A stretch of DNA of 64,000 nt. It comes from Nitrospira sp. (GTDB lineage: Bacteria > Nitrospirota > Nitrospiria > Nitrospirales > Nitrospiraceae). The notes under the pieces are model-generated. The model searched no databases. It was not told the origin of the DNA and saw only the letters and a list, made by a program, of their open reading frames with translations. Shown one piece after another: positions 15,944 through 25,618 of this stretch (position 1 is its first letter; the number at the start of each line of letters is the position of its first letter). Both the position numbers and the translations under genes were made by a program. The stretch covers positions 1,819,501 through 1,883,500 of the forward strand of contig BQWY01000001.1 in assembly GCA_036984305.1 (NCBI GenBank). The letters run 5' to 3'.

Positions 15944-17047
15944 ATGCAGGCTAGCATCGTCCTCAAAGAGGTGGTCAAGTCGTTCGATGGACGACGCGTC
16001 CTCGATGGTGTCTCCCTCGACATCGCGACCGGTGAATTCTTCTCATTGCTCGGTCCCAGTGGAGCAGGAAAAACGACCTTCCTTCGACTATGCGCCGGCT
16101 TCGAGTTTCCCGATGCCGGGGAGATCTATATCGATGGCCAGCCGATGAAGGGTATCCCTCCAAACGAACGCCCGGTCAACACGGTCTTTCAAGCCTACGC
16201 GTTATTCCCGCACCTCACGGTAGAAGAGAACGTGGCGTTTGGGCTTACCATGCGTCGCATGTCGCGGCCGGAACGAGCACGTCACGTAGGAGATGCCTTG
16301 GCGCTGCTGAAAATGGAACACCTCCGGACACGGCGTCCCGCCCAGCTGTCGGGCGGTGAGCAACAACGAGTTGCGATCGCGCGCGCGATTGCCAACCATC
16401 CCACGGTCTGCCTGTTGGACGAGCCGATGGCCGCGTTGGATGAGCCTTTGCGCCAGGTCATGTTGGACGAGCTGAAGACCATCCAACGACAGTTGGGCAC
16501 GACCTTTCTATGCGTCACGCACCATCAGGAGGAGGCATTGGCCGTTTCCGACCGTATCGCCGTGCTGCAGGACGGTCGAATTGCCCAAATCGGAACTCCT
16601 CAGGAGGTCTATGAAACGCCGTCCTCACGATTCGTGGCCGAATTCATCGGGCGCTCCAACTTGGTGAGCGGAACACTCGTCGCAGGAACAGACGGTGCCG
16701 TTGGGCTGTCGGTGGAAGAATGGGCGATGGTGCTCCCGCTGCCATCCGGCATGCCGCGTCAGTCCGAGCCAGGGAGCCGACTCACGCTCGTGGTGCGCGC
16801 CGAGGCCGTACATGTTGCAGACGCTCGGAGGGAGACCCGCGAGGCACCCAGCATCAGAGGCCGGCTTGAATCCCGACGGTACGGTGGCAGCGTCTGGCAC
16901 TGCACCCTCAGACTCCCGGGCGCGTGTCTGTGGGAGGCCATGATTCCCAACGATGGCATGGCGCCGGAAGAACTAGTACCGGGTTCCGAGGTGCTCGTCC
17001 ATTGGCCCGTTGAACGATCGACGGTCATTGTCGAACCCGCTCGATGA
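15944..17047 (+). CDS. potA: Polyamine ABC transporter ATP-binding protein PotA
   Basis: The cytoplasmic ATPase that powers spermidine/putrescine import, 367 residues. Walker A GPSGAGKTT (37-45), Q-loop FQAYALFPHLTV (about 83), signature LSGGEQQRVAIARA (about 134), Walker B CLLDEPMAALD and the switch histidine in CVTHHQEEAL are all present. A C-terminal TOBE-type domain (about 270-365) follows, as is usual for PotA. The stop overlaps the potB start by ATGA. The gene leads a four-gene operon A-B-C-D with overlapping junctions. Substrate specificity is inferred from the closest family pattern and operon order; related uptake systems for putrescine or other cations cannot be excluded. Confidence 0.9.
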   Translation: MQASIVLKEVVKSFDGRRVLDGVSLDIATGEFFSLLGPSGAGKTTFLRLCAGFEFPDAGEIYIDGQPMKGIPPNERPVNTVFQAYALFPHLTVEENVAFGLTMRRMSRPERARHVGDALALLKMEHLRTRRPAQLSGGEQQRVAIARAIANHPTVCLLDEPMAALDEPLRQVMLDELKTIQRQLGTTFLCVTHHQEEALAVSDRIAVLQDGRIAQIGTPQEVYETPSSRFVAEFIGRSNLVSGTLVAGTDGAVGLSVEEWAMVLPLPSGMPRQSEPGSRLTLVVRAEAVHVADARRETREAPSIRGRLESRRYGGSVWHCTLRLPGACLWEAMIPNDGMAPEELVPGSEVLVHWPVERSTVIVEPAR

Positions 17048-17910
17048 AGATACCCAAACCCAATAGTGGTCACGATGGATGGCGATGGCTCGACTGGATC
17101 GTCGGGGTGACGCTGGTGTGGGCAGCGGCGACCATCATCGTACCGTTCGGGGCCGTGGCGGTCGTCAGCTTTGCCACTCGCGAAACCTACGGGTGGATCC
17201 AATGGACGGCCACATTGACGAACTATCGGGATATCTGGCATCCCCTGTATGGACGGATCTTGATGCAATCGATCGGGCTGTCAACCGTCACCACTCTCTG
17301 TGCGTTGGCGCTGGGCTTCCCTTTGGCCTATCTCATCGCCCGCGCATCGCCGCGATGGCAACCGTTTTGGCTGGTGCTCATCCTGGTTCCGCTGTGGACC
17401 AACTTTTTGGTGCGCACCTATGCATGGATGGTGTTGTTGCGTAGCGAGGGCCTCATCAATTCGCTCTTTCTTCACGTGGGTCTCATACAGGAACCCCTCT
17501 CGATGCTCTATACACCCTCGGCGGTCGTCATCGGGCTCGTCTATGGCTATTTGCCGTTTATGGTACTTCCCATTTATGCAGCGATGGAGCGAGTACCCAG
17601 ATCATTGGAAGAGGCGGCACGCGATCTATATGCCGGATTCTGGACGTCGATCGGACGCGTCGTCGTGCCGCTTGTTGCGCCCGGAATCGCCGCTGGGTGC
17701 TTGTTGGTATTCTTAGCCGGCCTCGGAGCCTACTTGACGCCCGACCTTCTGGGCGGGGCCAAGACGATGATGGTGGCCAATCTGATCCAGCACGAATTTC
17801 TCGTCGTGCGCGATTGGCCGTTGGGGTCGGCGGTGTCCGTTGTCCTCATGGCGCTGGCGCTCGCGATTGTAGCGGCGGTCAGGCGAATTCACCACGCAAT
17901 TGTATCTTAA
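17044..17910 (+). CDS. potB: Polyamine ABC transporter permease PotB
   Basis: A 288-residue inner-membrane permease with six predicted transmembrane segments (first about residues 16-40, last about 258-280). The EAA loop that contacts PotA is visible as EEAARDLYAGFWTSIGRV (about 192-209). It starts by ATGA overlap with potA and ends 7 bp before the potC start. It forms the heterodimeric channel with PotC. Family length is typical. Confidence 0.92.
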   Translation: MKIPKPNSGHDGWRWLDWIVGVTLVWAAATIIVPFGAVAVVSFATRETYGWIQWTATLTNYRDIWHPLYGRILMQSIGLSTVTTLCALALGFPLAYLIARASPRWQPFWLVLILVPLWTNFLVRTYAWMVLLRSEGLINSLFLHVGLIQEPLSMLYTPSAVVIGLVYGYLPFMVLPIYAAMERVPRSLEEAARDLYAGFWTSIGRVVVPLVAPGIAAGCLLVFLAGLGAYLTPDLLGGAKTMMVANLIQHEFLVVRDWPLGSAVSVVLMALALAIVAAVRRIHHAIVS

Positions 17911-17917
17911 GGCGGGT

Positions 17918-18691
17918 ATGCATTCGGAACGTCACGTGGGACTGTGGATGGTCGGCGGCGCTGCGCTTGCGTTCCTGTATGTCCCATTGGCAGTGATGGG
18001 TATTCTGTCCTTCAACGACGCGGCCCTGTCTATGAAATGGCAGGGCTGGACACTGAAATGGTACGAGCGTTTGGTCGGCAATCAGGCGCTGTGGGCGTCG
18101 CTCATGGTATCCCTGAAGGTGGCCATCTGGTCGAGCCTGGTGGCGACCATCGTCGGATTGTGCGCTGCCGTGGCATTGGAGCGGCGTAAGGTTCGCGGTC
18201 TCGAGTCCACGCTGCTCCTCCCGCTCGTTGTGCCGGAAATTATGATGGGAGTGGGATTCATGCTGTGCTTCGCCATTCTGAAGGTGCCCCTTGGAATCAC
18301 GACCGTCATTCTGGCGCACGCCGCGTTCAATACGCCGTTGGTCGCGGTGCTCATTCGCTCACGTCTTCGCAAGCTGGATGCGTCGCTCGAGGAAGCAGCC
18401 CGGGACTTGGGAGCGACGCCGGCACAGGCCTTCTGGCGGGTGACCCTTCCAATGCTGCGACCGGCTATTCTGGGCGCAGCGCTGTTGACCTTTACGGTAT
18501 CATTGGACGATTTCCTGGTCACGTTCTTTACGTCCGGCCCCGGTGCCACCACGCTGCCACTACGTGTCTATTCCCTGATCCGGTCCGGGGTCACGCCCGA
18601 AATCAACGCACTGTCCAGCGTCATGGTGTTGGCCTCCATGCTCCTGGTGCTGGGTGCAGTTCTGCTGCAACGGGATCGCACGGCCCGATGA
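17918..18691 (+). CDS. potC: Polyamine ABC transporter permease PotC
   Basis: A 257-residue permease, partner of PotB. ATG 17918 is preferred because TAAGGCGG lies just upstream; a TTG at 17900 in the same frame would overlap potB. Six hydrophobic segments are evident, and the EAA loop reads EEAARDLGATPAQAFWRV (about 148-165), followed by TLP as usual. The stop overlaps the potD start by ATGA (18688-18691). The late segment SLDDFLVTFFTSGP is characteristic of PotC-type permeases. Confidence 0.92.
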   Translation: MHSERHVGLWMVGGAALAFLYVPLAVMGILSFNDAALSMKWQGWTLKWYERLVGNQALWASLMVSLKVAIWSSLVATIVGLCAAVALERRKVRGLESTLLLPLVVPEIMMGVGFMLCFAILKVPLGITTVILAHAAFNTPLVAVLIRSRLRKLDASLEEAARDLGATPAQAFWRVTLPMLRPAILGAALLTFTVSLDDFLVTFFTSGPGATTLPLRVYSLIRSGVTPEINALSSVMVLASMLLVLGAVLLQRDRTAR

Positions 18692-19755
18692 ATGTGAACA
18701 CACCCGCATTGACCACGGCGGGGCTAGTCGTCGTGCTGCTCAGCCTTGGCGGCGTGGGTTGCTCGTTGCGGGAGGAGGATTCCTCCGGCAGCCGACCGGC
18801 GCTCCATTACTACACCTGGTCGGACTACGTCAGCGAGGACGTTCTGCGGGAATTTGAACGCCGTGAGGGCGTTGACGTCGTGGTCGATACGTTCAGCAGC
18901 AACGAAGAGCTGCTCGCAAAGCTGCAAAGCGGCGCCACGGGTTACGACGTGGCAGTGCCGTCCGATTTCATGGTCTCCATTATGATGCGACTTGGGTTGC
19001 TGGCTGAGTTGAAGCCGGAACGGATCTCCAATGCCGCCCGCTTGGAGCCGCATCTGGCGGCACTTCCGTTCGATCCGTCGCATCGGTATTCCGTACCGTA
19101 TCTCTGGGGCACCGTCGGCATTGGCTACGATGCCGCAGTGATTCCGAACCCGCCCGACTCCTGGGAGATTCTCTGGGATCCGCGCTACCGCGGCCGAATC
19201 AGTATGCTCAACGATCAGCGCGAAGTGATCGGGGCAGCATTGCGATCGATGGGCGAGTCGCTCAACAGCGTCGACCCCTCGGCGATCGAGCGCGCAAAAT
19301 CGAAGTTGATCCGGCAGAAACCACTGGTGAAGACGTACACGAGCGATACCTATGACCAGTTGCTGGCCTCGGGCGAAGTCGTCCTGGCGCACGGATGGGG
19401 CGGGGCCGTGGCCCGGGCGGCCGTGGAGCGCCCGACGGTGCGGTTTACGATGCCCAAGGAGGGGGGGACCATATGGGCGGATTGCCTTGTTGTCCTGAAA
19501 GGGACCCAACAGCAGGAATTGGCCGAACGGTTTATCAACTATCTGTTGGATGCCGACGTTTCGCTGCACACCACGGAACGTCTCTATTTTGCTCCGGCCA
19601 ATCGTGAGGCACGTCGGCGGCTGAGGCCGGGGTTGCAAGACAACCCCGGTGTCGTCCCCCCGTTCAGTCTCTTAGGTGGCCTCGAATGGATGCGCGACGT
19701 CGGGGACGCCATTCGCCTCTATGATCGGGCGTGGACGGAACTCAAGATCAGCTAG
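18688..19755 (+). CDS. potD: Polyamine-binding lipoprotein PotD
   Basis: The extracytoplasmic substrate receptor of the operon, 355 residues from ATG 18688 (overlapping potC). A lipobox (SLGGVGC, Cys25) shows it is a membrane-anchored lipoprotein. The mature chain has the PotD/PotF pattern: LHYYTWSDYVSEDVLREFE near the N-terminus, SNEELLAKLQSGATGYDVAVPSDF, and VPYLWGTVGIGYD. The conserved aromatic and acidic residues that bind polyamines in PotD probably include the W/Y cluster of WSDY and D in YDVAVPSDF. The operon ends here; the next gene is 135 bp away and belongs to another system. Confidence 0.9.
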   Translation: MNVNTPALTTAGLVVVLLSLGGVGCSLREEDSSGSRPALHYYTWSDYVSEDVLREFERREGVDVVVDTFSSNEELLAKLQSGATGYDVAVPSDFMVSIMMRLGLLAELKPERISNAARLEPHLAALPFDPSHRYSVPYLWGTVGIGYDAAVIPNPPDSWEILWDPRYRGRISMLNDQREVIGAALRSMGESLNSVDPSAIERAKSKLIRQKPLVKTYTSDTYDQLLASGEVVLAHGWGGAVARAAVERPTVRFTMPKEGGTIWADCLVVLKGTQQQELAERFINYLLDADVSLHTTERLYFAPANREARRRLRPGLQDNPGVVPPFSLLGGLEWMRDVGDAIRLYDRAWTELKIS

Positions 19756-19890
19756 TCCCTTTAGTTGCGCTTTCTATTTCATTCATTCCACGTTTCCATG
19801 TATGATAGGTCGATTCTAAATCTGCATTCCCGTAGCCGGCCATGTCTCGGCGGCGAAGGGGGGTGGGATTTTGCACAAGGGGCATGCCGG

Positions 19891-21246
19891 GTGAGTTTCG
19901 ATTGTCGGGCACGCAGGACGCCCCCCCTCCTTGCACGGTTTTTCTCATGCCATTGCCAATTTCTGATCGTGTTCCTGCTTTGGGGCCTCGGTGGAGGCGT
20001 CGGCGCAGCCGACATGCCAATGGGGCCACCGTCTCCTTCGGCCCATCGCAGTAGCCCGCTGGTTCAGCGACTTTCCCTTGATGAGGCCCTCGGGCTCTTT
20101 CTTCGGCAAAACCTGGACTTGATCGTCGCGAAGTACGGGATCGACTTCGCCAAAGGTCAGCAGATTACCGCACGGTTGTTTCCTAACCCCATTCTCGCCG
20201 TCGGCACGTTGAGTTCCTGGACTCAGGGACGGACATTGGCCAGTTCGGGGCAGTTTTATCCTCAGGTTCAGCAACTTTTCGAAGTGGCGGGGAAGCGCGG
20301 CTATCGCATTGAGAGCGCGGAGTATGGGACGAAGGGTGCCGAGGCTGCCTTCGAAGACGCCATTCGCCAGCTCAGCTTCGCCTTGAAGGAAACCTACTTT
20401 CGGGTGCAGTTGGGACAACGCCGGCTGGGTCTAGCCGAAGAAAGTCGTGATCGATTCGCCCGCATTTTGGATATCAACAGGCTTCGCTTCAAAAAGGGAT
20501 TCATTGCGGAGGTCGACCTCATCCGCATTCGACTGCAGGTCGTCGATTTCCAATCGCAAGTTATTGCCGCCCTACAGGACACGGAATCGGCGCGAGCCGA
20601 CCTGCGCGTACTCTTGCAGCTTCCGGCCGGTACGCTCATGGAACTGACCAGCGAATTGGATTACCGCCGAGTGGAGCCCGATTTGCCAGTTTTGCAGCAA
20701 GCGGCCCTCGAATCTCGGCCGGACCTTCGGCAGCGTCGTCTGGCGCGCGCGCAACGCTTGGCCGATTTGAAACTGGCCAAGGCCTATCGGTATCCTGACG
20801 TGACGGTAGGAGCCGGCTATGCCATTCAAGGCTCTCAAGGTCCGGACAATCCCCAACAGTTGGGACTGGGGGTCGGGGTGCCGCTACCGCTGTTCAATCG
20901 CAATCAGGGTGGTATTGCCCAAAGTGAAGTGGATGTGGCCGTTGCCGATGCCGAGCTGCAGAAGGCTCTGCTCGAGATCGAGAATCAAGTCGACATCGCG
21001 TATCGGAATTTGATCCAGGCTCGGACGTTGGTCGAAGCCTATCAGACGGGCGTGCTCGACGACGCGCGGCAGACGTTTACCATCGTGGAACGGGCCTACG
21101 AGCGCGGGGGGGCGACGATTTTGGACCTGCTCGATGCGGCGAGGACCGCGCGGGCGATACAATTGAATTATCTCGAGTCCTTATTCTCCTATCAGAGAAA
21201 CGTGTTTCGTCTCGAAAATGCCATCGGACGGGAGCTGAGCACGTGA
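19891..21246 (+). CDS. Outer-membrane efflux channel, TolC/CzcC family
   Basis: The outer-membrane component of a tripartite metal efflux pump. I place the start at GTG 19891 (AAGGGG upstream), which puts the signal peptide (LIVFLLWGLGGGVGA) at a normal distance; the frame is open further upstream to 19765. The mature part has the two long helical repeats of the OEP family (LSLDEALGLFLRQNLDLIVAKY, RPDLRQRRLARAQRLADL, QVDIAYRNLIQAR). It is followed in a GTGA overlap by the periplasmic adaptor and then by the RND pump. The metal is not determined from the sequence; the HME-type pump downstream suggests Co/Zn/Cd or Cu/Ag. Confidence 0.88.
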   Translation: MSFDCRARRTPPLLARFFSCHCQFLIVFLLWGLGGGVGAADMPMGPPSPSAHRSSPLVQRLSLDEALGLFLRQNLDLIVAKYGIDFAKGQQITARLFPNPILAVGTLSSWTQGRTLASSGQFYPQVQQLFEVAGKRGYRIESAEYGTKGAEAAFEDAIRQLSFALKETYFRVQLGQRRLGLAEESRDRFARILDINRLRFKKGFIAEVDLIRIRLQVVDFQSQVIAALQDTESARADLRVLLQLPAGTLMELTSELDYRRVEPDLPVLQQAALESRPDLRQRRLARAQRLADLKLAKAYRYPDVTVGAGYAIQGSQGPDNPQQLGLGVGVPLPLFNRNQGGIAQSEVDVAVADAELQKALLEIENQVDIAYRNLIQARTLVEAYQTGVLDDARQTFTIVERAYERGGATILDLLDAARTARAIQLNYLESLFSYQRNVFRLENAIGRELST

Positions 21247-22385
21247 AACGATGGATCGCGAACGTGTGTGTGGTCCTCGCCCTGCTGCTCACTGGATGCG
21301 GCCGGGATGACAGTCCCGGCATGTCGAACGCCTCCGCGACGACGGCGCCAGGAGACCATCCGGCCAAACCAGCCGGTCCCAGCAAGCGGATCGAGGTGGC
21401 GGAAGTGGCCGTCACGACCGAACATCCGGAACTGCTCCTGTCCGGGAAGATTGCGTACGGGGACGACCGGTATTCCCGCATTTCCTCGCCGCTCGTCGGA
21501 CGAGTGATCGAGGTGCGTGCCCACCTCGGCGATCACGTCAAAGCCGGTGACGTGTTGCTCGTGATCGACAGTCCGGAAATTACGGAGGTGTACTCGGATT
21601 ATGTGAAAGAATCGAGCGAACTGGAGTATTCGGCTCGTGCCTACGAGCTGGCGAAAGATCTGTACGAAACCAAGGCGCTTCCTCAAAAAGATCTCAAACA
21701 GGCTGAAAATGACCTTATCAAGGCCAGGGCTGAGTTCAGGCGTGCCAAAGAACGACTGTTGTCTCTGCGCGTACCGGCATCCGAAGTCGAAAAGCCGCTG
21801 GCTCAACAGCGGATCACCTCTCGGTTTGAATTGAAGAGCCCCCTCGAGGGGACGGTCGTGGAACGCGCGGTCACGCCGGGACAGTCGGTGGGGGGCGACC
21901 AGGTGTTGTTCACCGTCGCGGATTTGGAAAAACTTCAGGTGATCGCTGACGTCTATGAACGCGATCTCTCACTGGTGAAGGTCAGCCAGGTGGCGATGGT
22001 CCAGGTCGAGGCCTATCCCAAAGAGGACTTCCCCGCCGTGGTCGCGGCGGTCGGAGATCTGGTGGACCCGAACACGCGTACGATCAAAGTCCGCGCGTGG
22101 GTCACGAATACGGAGCATCGGCTCAAACCGGAAATGTTTGCGCGTCTGAAAATCGATGTGGGCGATGCGGGAAAGTTTCTGGCGTTACCGAAGGAGGCGG
22201 TGTTCGAAGTGGACGGGAAGCACTACGTGTATCTGGAGCAGCAGGCAAATCAATACGGCCGGCAAGAAGTGAAGGTCGCGACCATTTCGCCTGATCGAGT
22301 TCGAATCATAGAAGGATTGTCTCCCGGGCAACGGGTCGTCGTGAAGGGGGCCGTGCTCATCAAGGCTCAGGAGATCAACCAGTAG
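21243..22385 (+). CDS. Periplasmic adaptor of HME-RND efflux system, CzcB/CusB type
   Basis: A 380-residue membrane-fusion lipoprotein: basic start, hydrophobic stretch and lipobox LLLTGC (Cys19). The biotinyl/lipoyl-like half motif (SPLVGRVIEVRAHLGDHVKAGDVLLVID, about residues 82-109), a helical hairpin (about 115-190) and a beta-barrel domain (TVVERAVTPGQSVGGDQVLFTV) follow in the usual order. The start is GTG 21243, overlapping the channel gene. It links the inner-membrane pump to the outer channel. No histidine-rich metal-binding N-terminus is present, unlike some CzcB proteins. Confidence 0.9.
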   Translation: MKRWIANVCVVLALLLTGCGRDDSPGMSNASATTAPGDHPAKPAGPSKRIEVAEVAVTTEHPELLLSGKIAYGDDRYSRISSPLVGRVIEVRAHLGDHVKAGDVLLVIDSPEITEVYSDYVKESSELEYSARAYELAKDLYETKALPQKDLKQAENDLIKARAEFRRAKERLLSLRVPASEVEKPLAQQRITSRFELKSPLEGTVVERAVTPGQSVGGDQVLFTVADLEKLQVIADVYERDLSLVKVSQVAMVQVEAYPKEDFPAVVAAVGDLVDPNTRTIKVRAWVTNTEHRLKPEMFARLKIDVGDAGKFLALPKEAVFEVDGKHYVYLEQQANQYGRQEVKVATISPDRVRIIEGLSPGQRVVVKGAVLIKAQEINQ

Positions 22386-22431
22386 TGGTCTTGCCTCAGC
22401 GCCGCATCGCACCCACCGTCTCCCGTCTCCC

Positions 22432-25400
22432 ATGATCTCACGCATTGTCGAGGTTTCACTGTCGCAGAGATTGTTGCTCTGCGCGCTTGGATTCGTCCTG
22501 TTTTTCGGAGGCCTGTACGCGTTCCACATTTTGGACGTCGTTGCCTATCCCGACCCCTCCCCGCCGATGGTCGAAATTATCACCCAATATCCCGGGTGGT
22601 CCGCAGAGGAAATCGAGCGTCAGATCACGATACCTCTGGAGGTCGCGCTCAACGGGATGCCCGGCTTGAGTGATATCCGCTCCCTGTCGATTTTCGGCTT
22701 GAGCGATATTAAGGTGTATTTTGACTTCGACACCGAATACTTCGTGGACCGCCAAGAGGTCCTCAACCGTCTGGACACGGTTACGCTGCCGCAAAATACC
22801 CAGCCCATGTTGTCGCCCTGGTGGGCCATCGCCGAGATCTATCGATACCAGCTCGTCGGGGGCGAGCACACCTCCCTGGCGGATCTCAAGGCGACCCAGG
22901 ACTGGCTTGTGCGACGCGAATTTCGACGCGTTCCCGGTGTCATGGATGTGACGGCATTCGGCGGGGTCACCAAGGAGTATCACGTGGACGTGGATCCTGG
23001 AAAGCTGATCAGCTTCGGCATCAACCTGTCCCAGGTGATGGACGCGTTGTCCAATAGCAATGCAAACGTCGGCGGCAATTACCTCACGCTCGGGGCGCAA
23101 AATTACAACGTGCGTGGCGTCGGACTGATCGACAGCCTGGACGACATTCAAAACGTCGTCGTCTCCGAGAAGAATGGCACGCCCATTTTCGTGAAGAGTC
23201 TCGGTGACGTGAGCGTCGGCCATCGCGTGCGCCTCGGCAAAGTCGGCATTGACGGAGACGACGACGTCGTCGAAGGCGTCGTGTTGATTCAACGAGGGGT
23301 CAAGGCATTGACGGTGCTCGACGGAGTCCGGGCAAAAGTGGAAGAGTTGAACAAGTGGAAATTGCCGGAAGGGATGCGCGTCGACACCTTCTATGACCGG
23401 ACGGTCCTGATCAATACGACGATCGAAACCGTGACCGACATTCTGTTGAGCGGAGTCGCACTGGTGTTCATCCTTCTCTGGGTGTTTTTGGGAAATCTGC
23501 GGGCGGCTCTGATCGTCGCGCTGACTATCCCGCTCTCGCTCCTGTTTACCTTCGCCATGATGGTCTTCATGGGACAATCGGCCAACCTGATTTCATTGGG
23601 GTCCATCGATTTCGGCATTATCGTCGATGCGACGCTGATCATGGTCGAGAGCATTTTTTTCCATCTCGCCCATGGCCATCGGCCGGGACTGACCGTGCCC
23701 CACCACGTCGTCCGTGCAGCCAAGCAGGTTGGGCGGCCGATCTTTTTCTCGACCGCGATCATCGTGGTGGCGTTCATTCCGCTGTTCACCATGCAAGGAG
23801 TACCGGGCAAGATCTTTGCGCCCATGTCGATCACCTATGGATTTGCACTGGTGGGGGCCTTATTGATGGCATTTACCCTGGCACCGGTGCTCTGCGTGTT
23901 GCTGCTGCAAGCACCGGTGAAGGAGGAGGACACCGTTGTCGTCAGAGGCGTGCGCCGGATCTATGGAGCCGTGCTTGGTGGGGCTTTGGAGAAGCCCCGG
24001 CTCACCATTTTGTTGGTGGCGGGATTGCTGGTTCTATCGATGGTTGCGCTGCAGTTCCTGGGCGGAGAATTCATGCCGGCTTTGGAGGAGGGCAATCTGT
24101 GGGTCCGGGCGACCATGCCCGTCGACATTTCATTCGAGCAGGCGGCACGCATCGCCGGTGACATACGACGCATGTTCAGCGAATCGCCGGAGGTGGTGTC
24201 CGTCGTCTCACAACTCGGCAGACCCGACGACGGGACGGATCCGACCAGTTTCTTTAACGTGGAGTTCTTGGCCAACTTAAAACCCGCTGACGAATGGCGC
24301 CACGGATTGACGAAGGAGAAACTGATCGACGAGATCGAGGTCCGGATGCAACAGGTCCCGGGAGTCATTTTTAATTTTTCTCAAGTTATACAGGACAATG
24401 TCGAAGAGGCCATGTCCGGGGTAAAAGGAGAAAACTCAATCAAGATTTTCGGCAGTGACCTCAAGGAAATGGAAGAAAAGGCGGTCGAGATCGAGCGGAT
24501 CATGCGAGGCATTCGCGGCGTGAAAGACTTGGGAATTTTGCGGCTGCTGGGACAGCCGAATCTGGTGATCCAGATCGACCGTCAGGCCAGCGCGCGGTAT
24601 GGACTTCAAGTGGCCGACGTGAATGCGGTCGTGCAGGCTGCCATTGGTGGCCAAGCGGTGACGCAAGTGTACGAGGGGGAGCGCCTGTTCGACTTGGTCG
24701 TCCGGTTTCTGCCGGAGTATCGGCAAGGCATGGAGGCGATCGGAAATATCCTGGTCAGCGCGCCGGACGGGGCGCGTATCCCGCTCAAGCAGATCGCGAA
24801 CATTACGACCAAAACCGGGGCTTTCATCATCTACCGTGAAAACAACAGTCGATATATTCCGATCAAGTTCAGCGTGCGGGACCGCGATCTGGCCAGCACG
24901 GTGGAGGAGGCACAGGCCAAGATCGCCACGGGGGTGAAATTGCCCGACCGTTACCATCTCGAATGGGCAGGACAGTACGACCAATTAAAGTCGGAGCAGC
25001 GACGCTTGAGCGTGGTGGTTCCGCTGAGCTTGTTGATCATTTGGTTCCTCTTGTATACGGCGTTCGACTCGATGATCAACGCGACGCTGGTGCTTCTCGC
25101 CGTGCCGTTTGCCTTGATTGGCGGGGTGGTGACCCTCGTGGCGACCGGCACGCATTTCAGTATTTCGGCGGCCGTCGGCGTGATCTCCACGCTCGGTGTC
25201 GCGATTTTAGGGGGAGTCCTGTTGATCTCTCGAATCGAGGATCTACGAAAGCTCGGCCATACGCTGGAAGAGGCCGTCCGCATGGGGGCCGACAATCAGC
25301 TGCGCCCCATCCTGATGGCGACGTTGGGCGCGGCCATCGGACTATTTCCCGCGGCGATCGCAACGGGGATCGGGTCGCAGGCACAAAAGCCTCTGGCACG

Positions 25401-25521
25401 TGTGGTGGTGGGAGGGATGCTGACCGCGGCCGTGTTGATTCTCATCGTCCTCCCGGTCTTGTATCAAGTCGTGCATCAGCGGCTTCTGCGACGGTACCGG
25501 GACGAACCGCAAGAGGAGTAG
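22432..25521 (+). CDS. Heavy-metal RND efflux pump, CzcA/CusA type
   Basis: A 1029-residue inner-membrane proton antiporter, of normal length for the family. Twelve transmembrane segments are implied by the hydrophobic blocks at about residues 12-32, 340-510 and 870-1020. The HME-RND proton relay is intact: D393-F-G in SIDFG, D399 and E406 (GIIVDATLIMVES) have the same spacing as CzcA D402, D408 and E415. The periplasmic loops include the usual GNYLTLGAQNYNVRGVGL and NVEEAMSGVKGENSIKIFG blocks. It follows the adaptor by 46 bp. The pump type is certain; the exported metal is not fixed by visible residues. Confidence 0.93.
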   Translation: MISRIVEVSLSQRLLLCALGFVLFFGGLYAFHILDVVAYPDPSPPMVEIITQYPGWSAEEIERQITIPLEVALNGMPGLSDIRSLSIFGLSDIKVYFDFDTEYFVDRQEVLNRLDTVTLPQNTQPMLSPWWAIAEIYRYQLVGGEHTSLADLKATQDWLVRREFRRVPGVMDVTAFGGVTKEYHVDVDPGKLISFGINLSQVMDALSNSNANVGGNYLTLGAQNYNVRGVGLIDSLDDIQNVVVSEKNGTPIFVKSLGDVSVGHRVRLGKVGIDGDDDVVEGVVLIQRGVKALTVLDGVRAKVEELNKWKLPEGMRVDTFYDRTVLINTTIETVTDILLSGVALVFILLWVFLGNLRAALIVALTIPLSLLFTFAMMVFMGQSANLISLGSIDFGIIVDATLIMVESIFFHLAHGHRPGLTVPHHVVRAAKQVGRPIFFSTAIIVVAFIPLFTMQGVPGKIFAPMSITYGFALVGALLMAFTLAPVLCVLLLQAPVKEEDTVVVRGVRRIYGAVLGGALEKPRLTILLVAGLLVLSMVALQFLGGEFMPALEEGNLWVRATMPVDISFEQAARIAGDIRRMFSESPEVVSVVSQLGRPDDGTDPTSFFNVEFLANLKPADEWRHGLTKEKLIDEIEVRMQQVPGVIFNFSQVIQDNVEEAMSGVKGENSIKIFGSDLKEMEEKAVEIERIMRGIRGVKDLGILRLLGQPNLVIQIDRQASARYGLQVADVNAVVQAAIGGQAVTQVYEGERLFDLVVRFLPEYRQGMEAIGNILVSAPDGARIPLKQIANITTKTGAFIIYRENNSRYIPIKFSVRDRDLASTVEEAQAKIATGVKLPDRYHLEWAGQYDQLKSEQRRLSVVVPLSLLIIWFLLYTAFDSMINATLVLLAVPFALIGGVVTLVATGTHFSISAAVGVISTLGVAILGGVLLISRIEDLRKLGHTLEEAVRMGADNQLRPILMATLGAAIGLFPAAIATGIGSQAQKPLARVVVGGMLTAAVLILIVLPVLYQVVHQRLLRRYRDEPQEE

Positions 25522-25618
25522 ACGAGGGAGGCAGGTCTGGAGGGTAACGCGGTCGCTGGACAGCGGCGGCAGGCATAGTGTAAGTCTGAAGCATGATGTT
25601 GACACGAGGAGCACGGTC

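Noticed and set aside
22456-23577. A 373-residue minus-strand open frame opposite the RND pump
   Set aside because: His/Asp-rich unnatural composition and a well-defined pump on the other strand.
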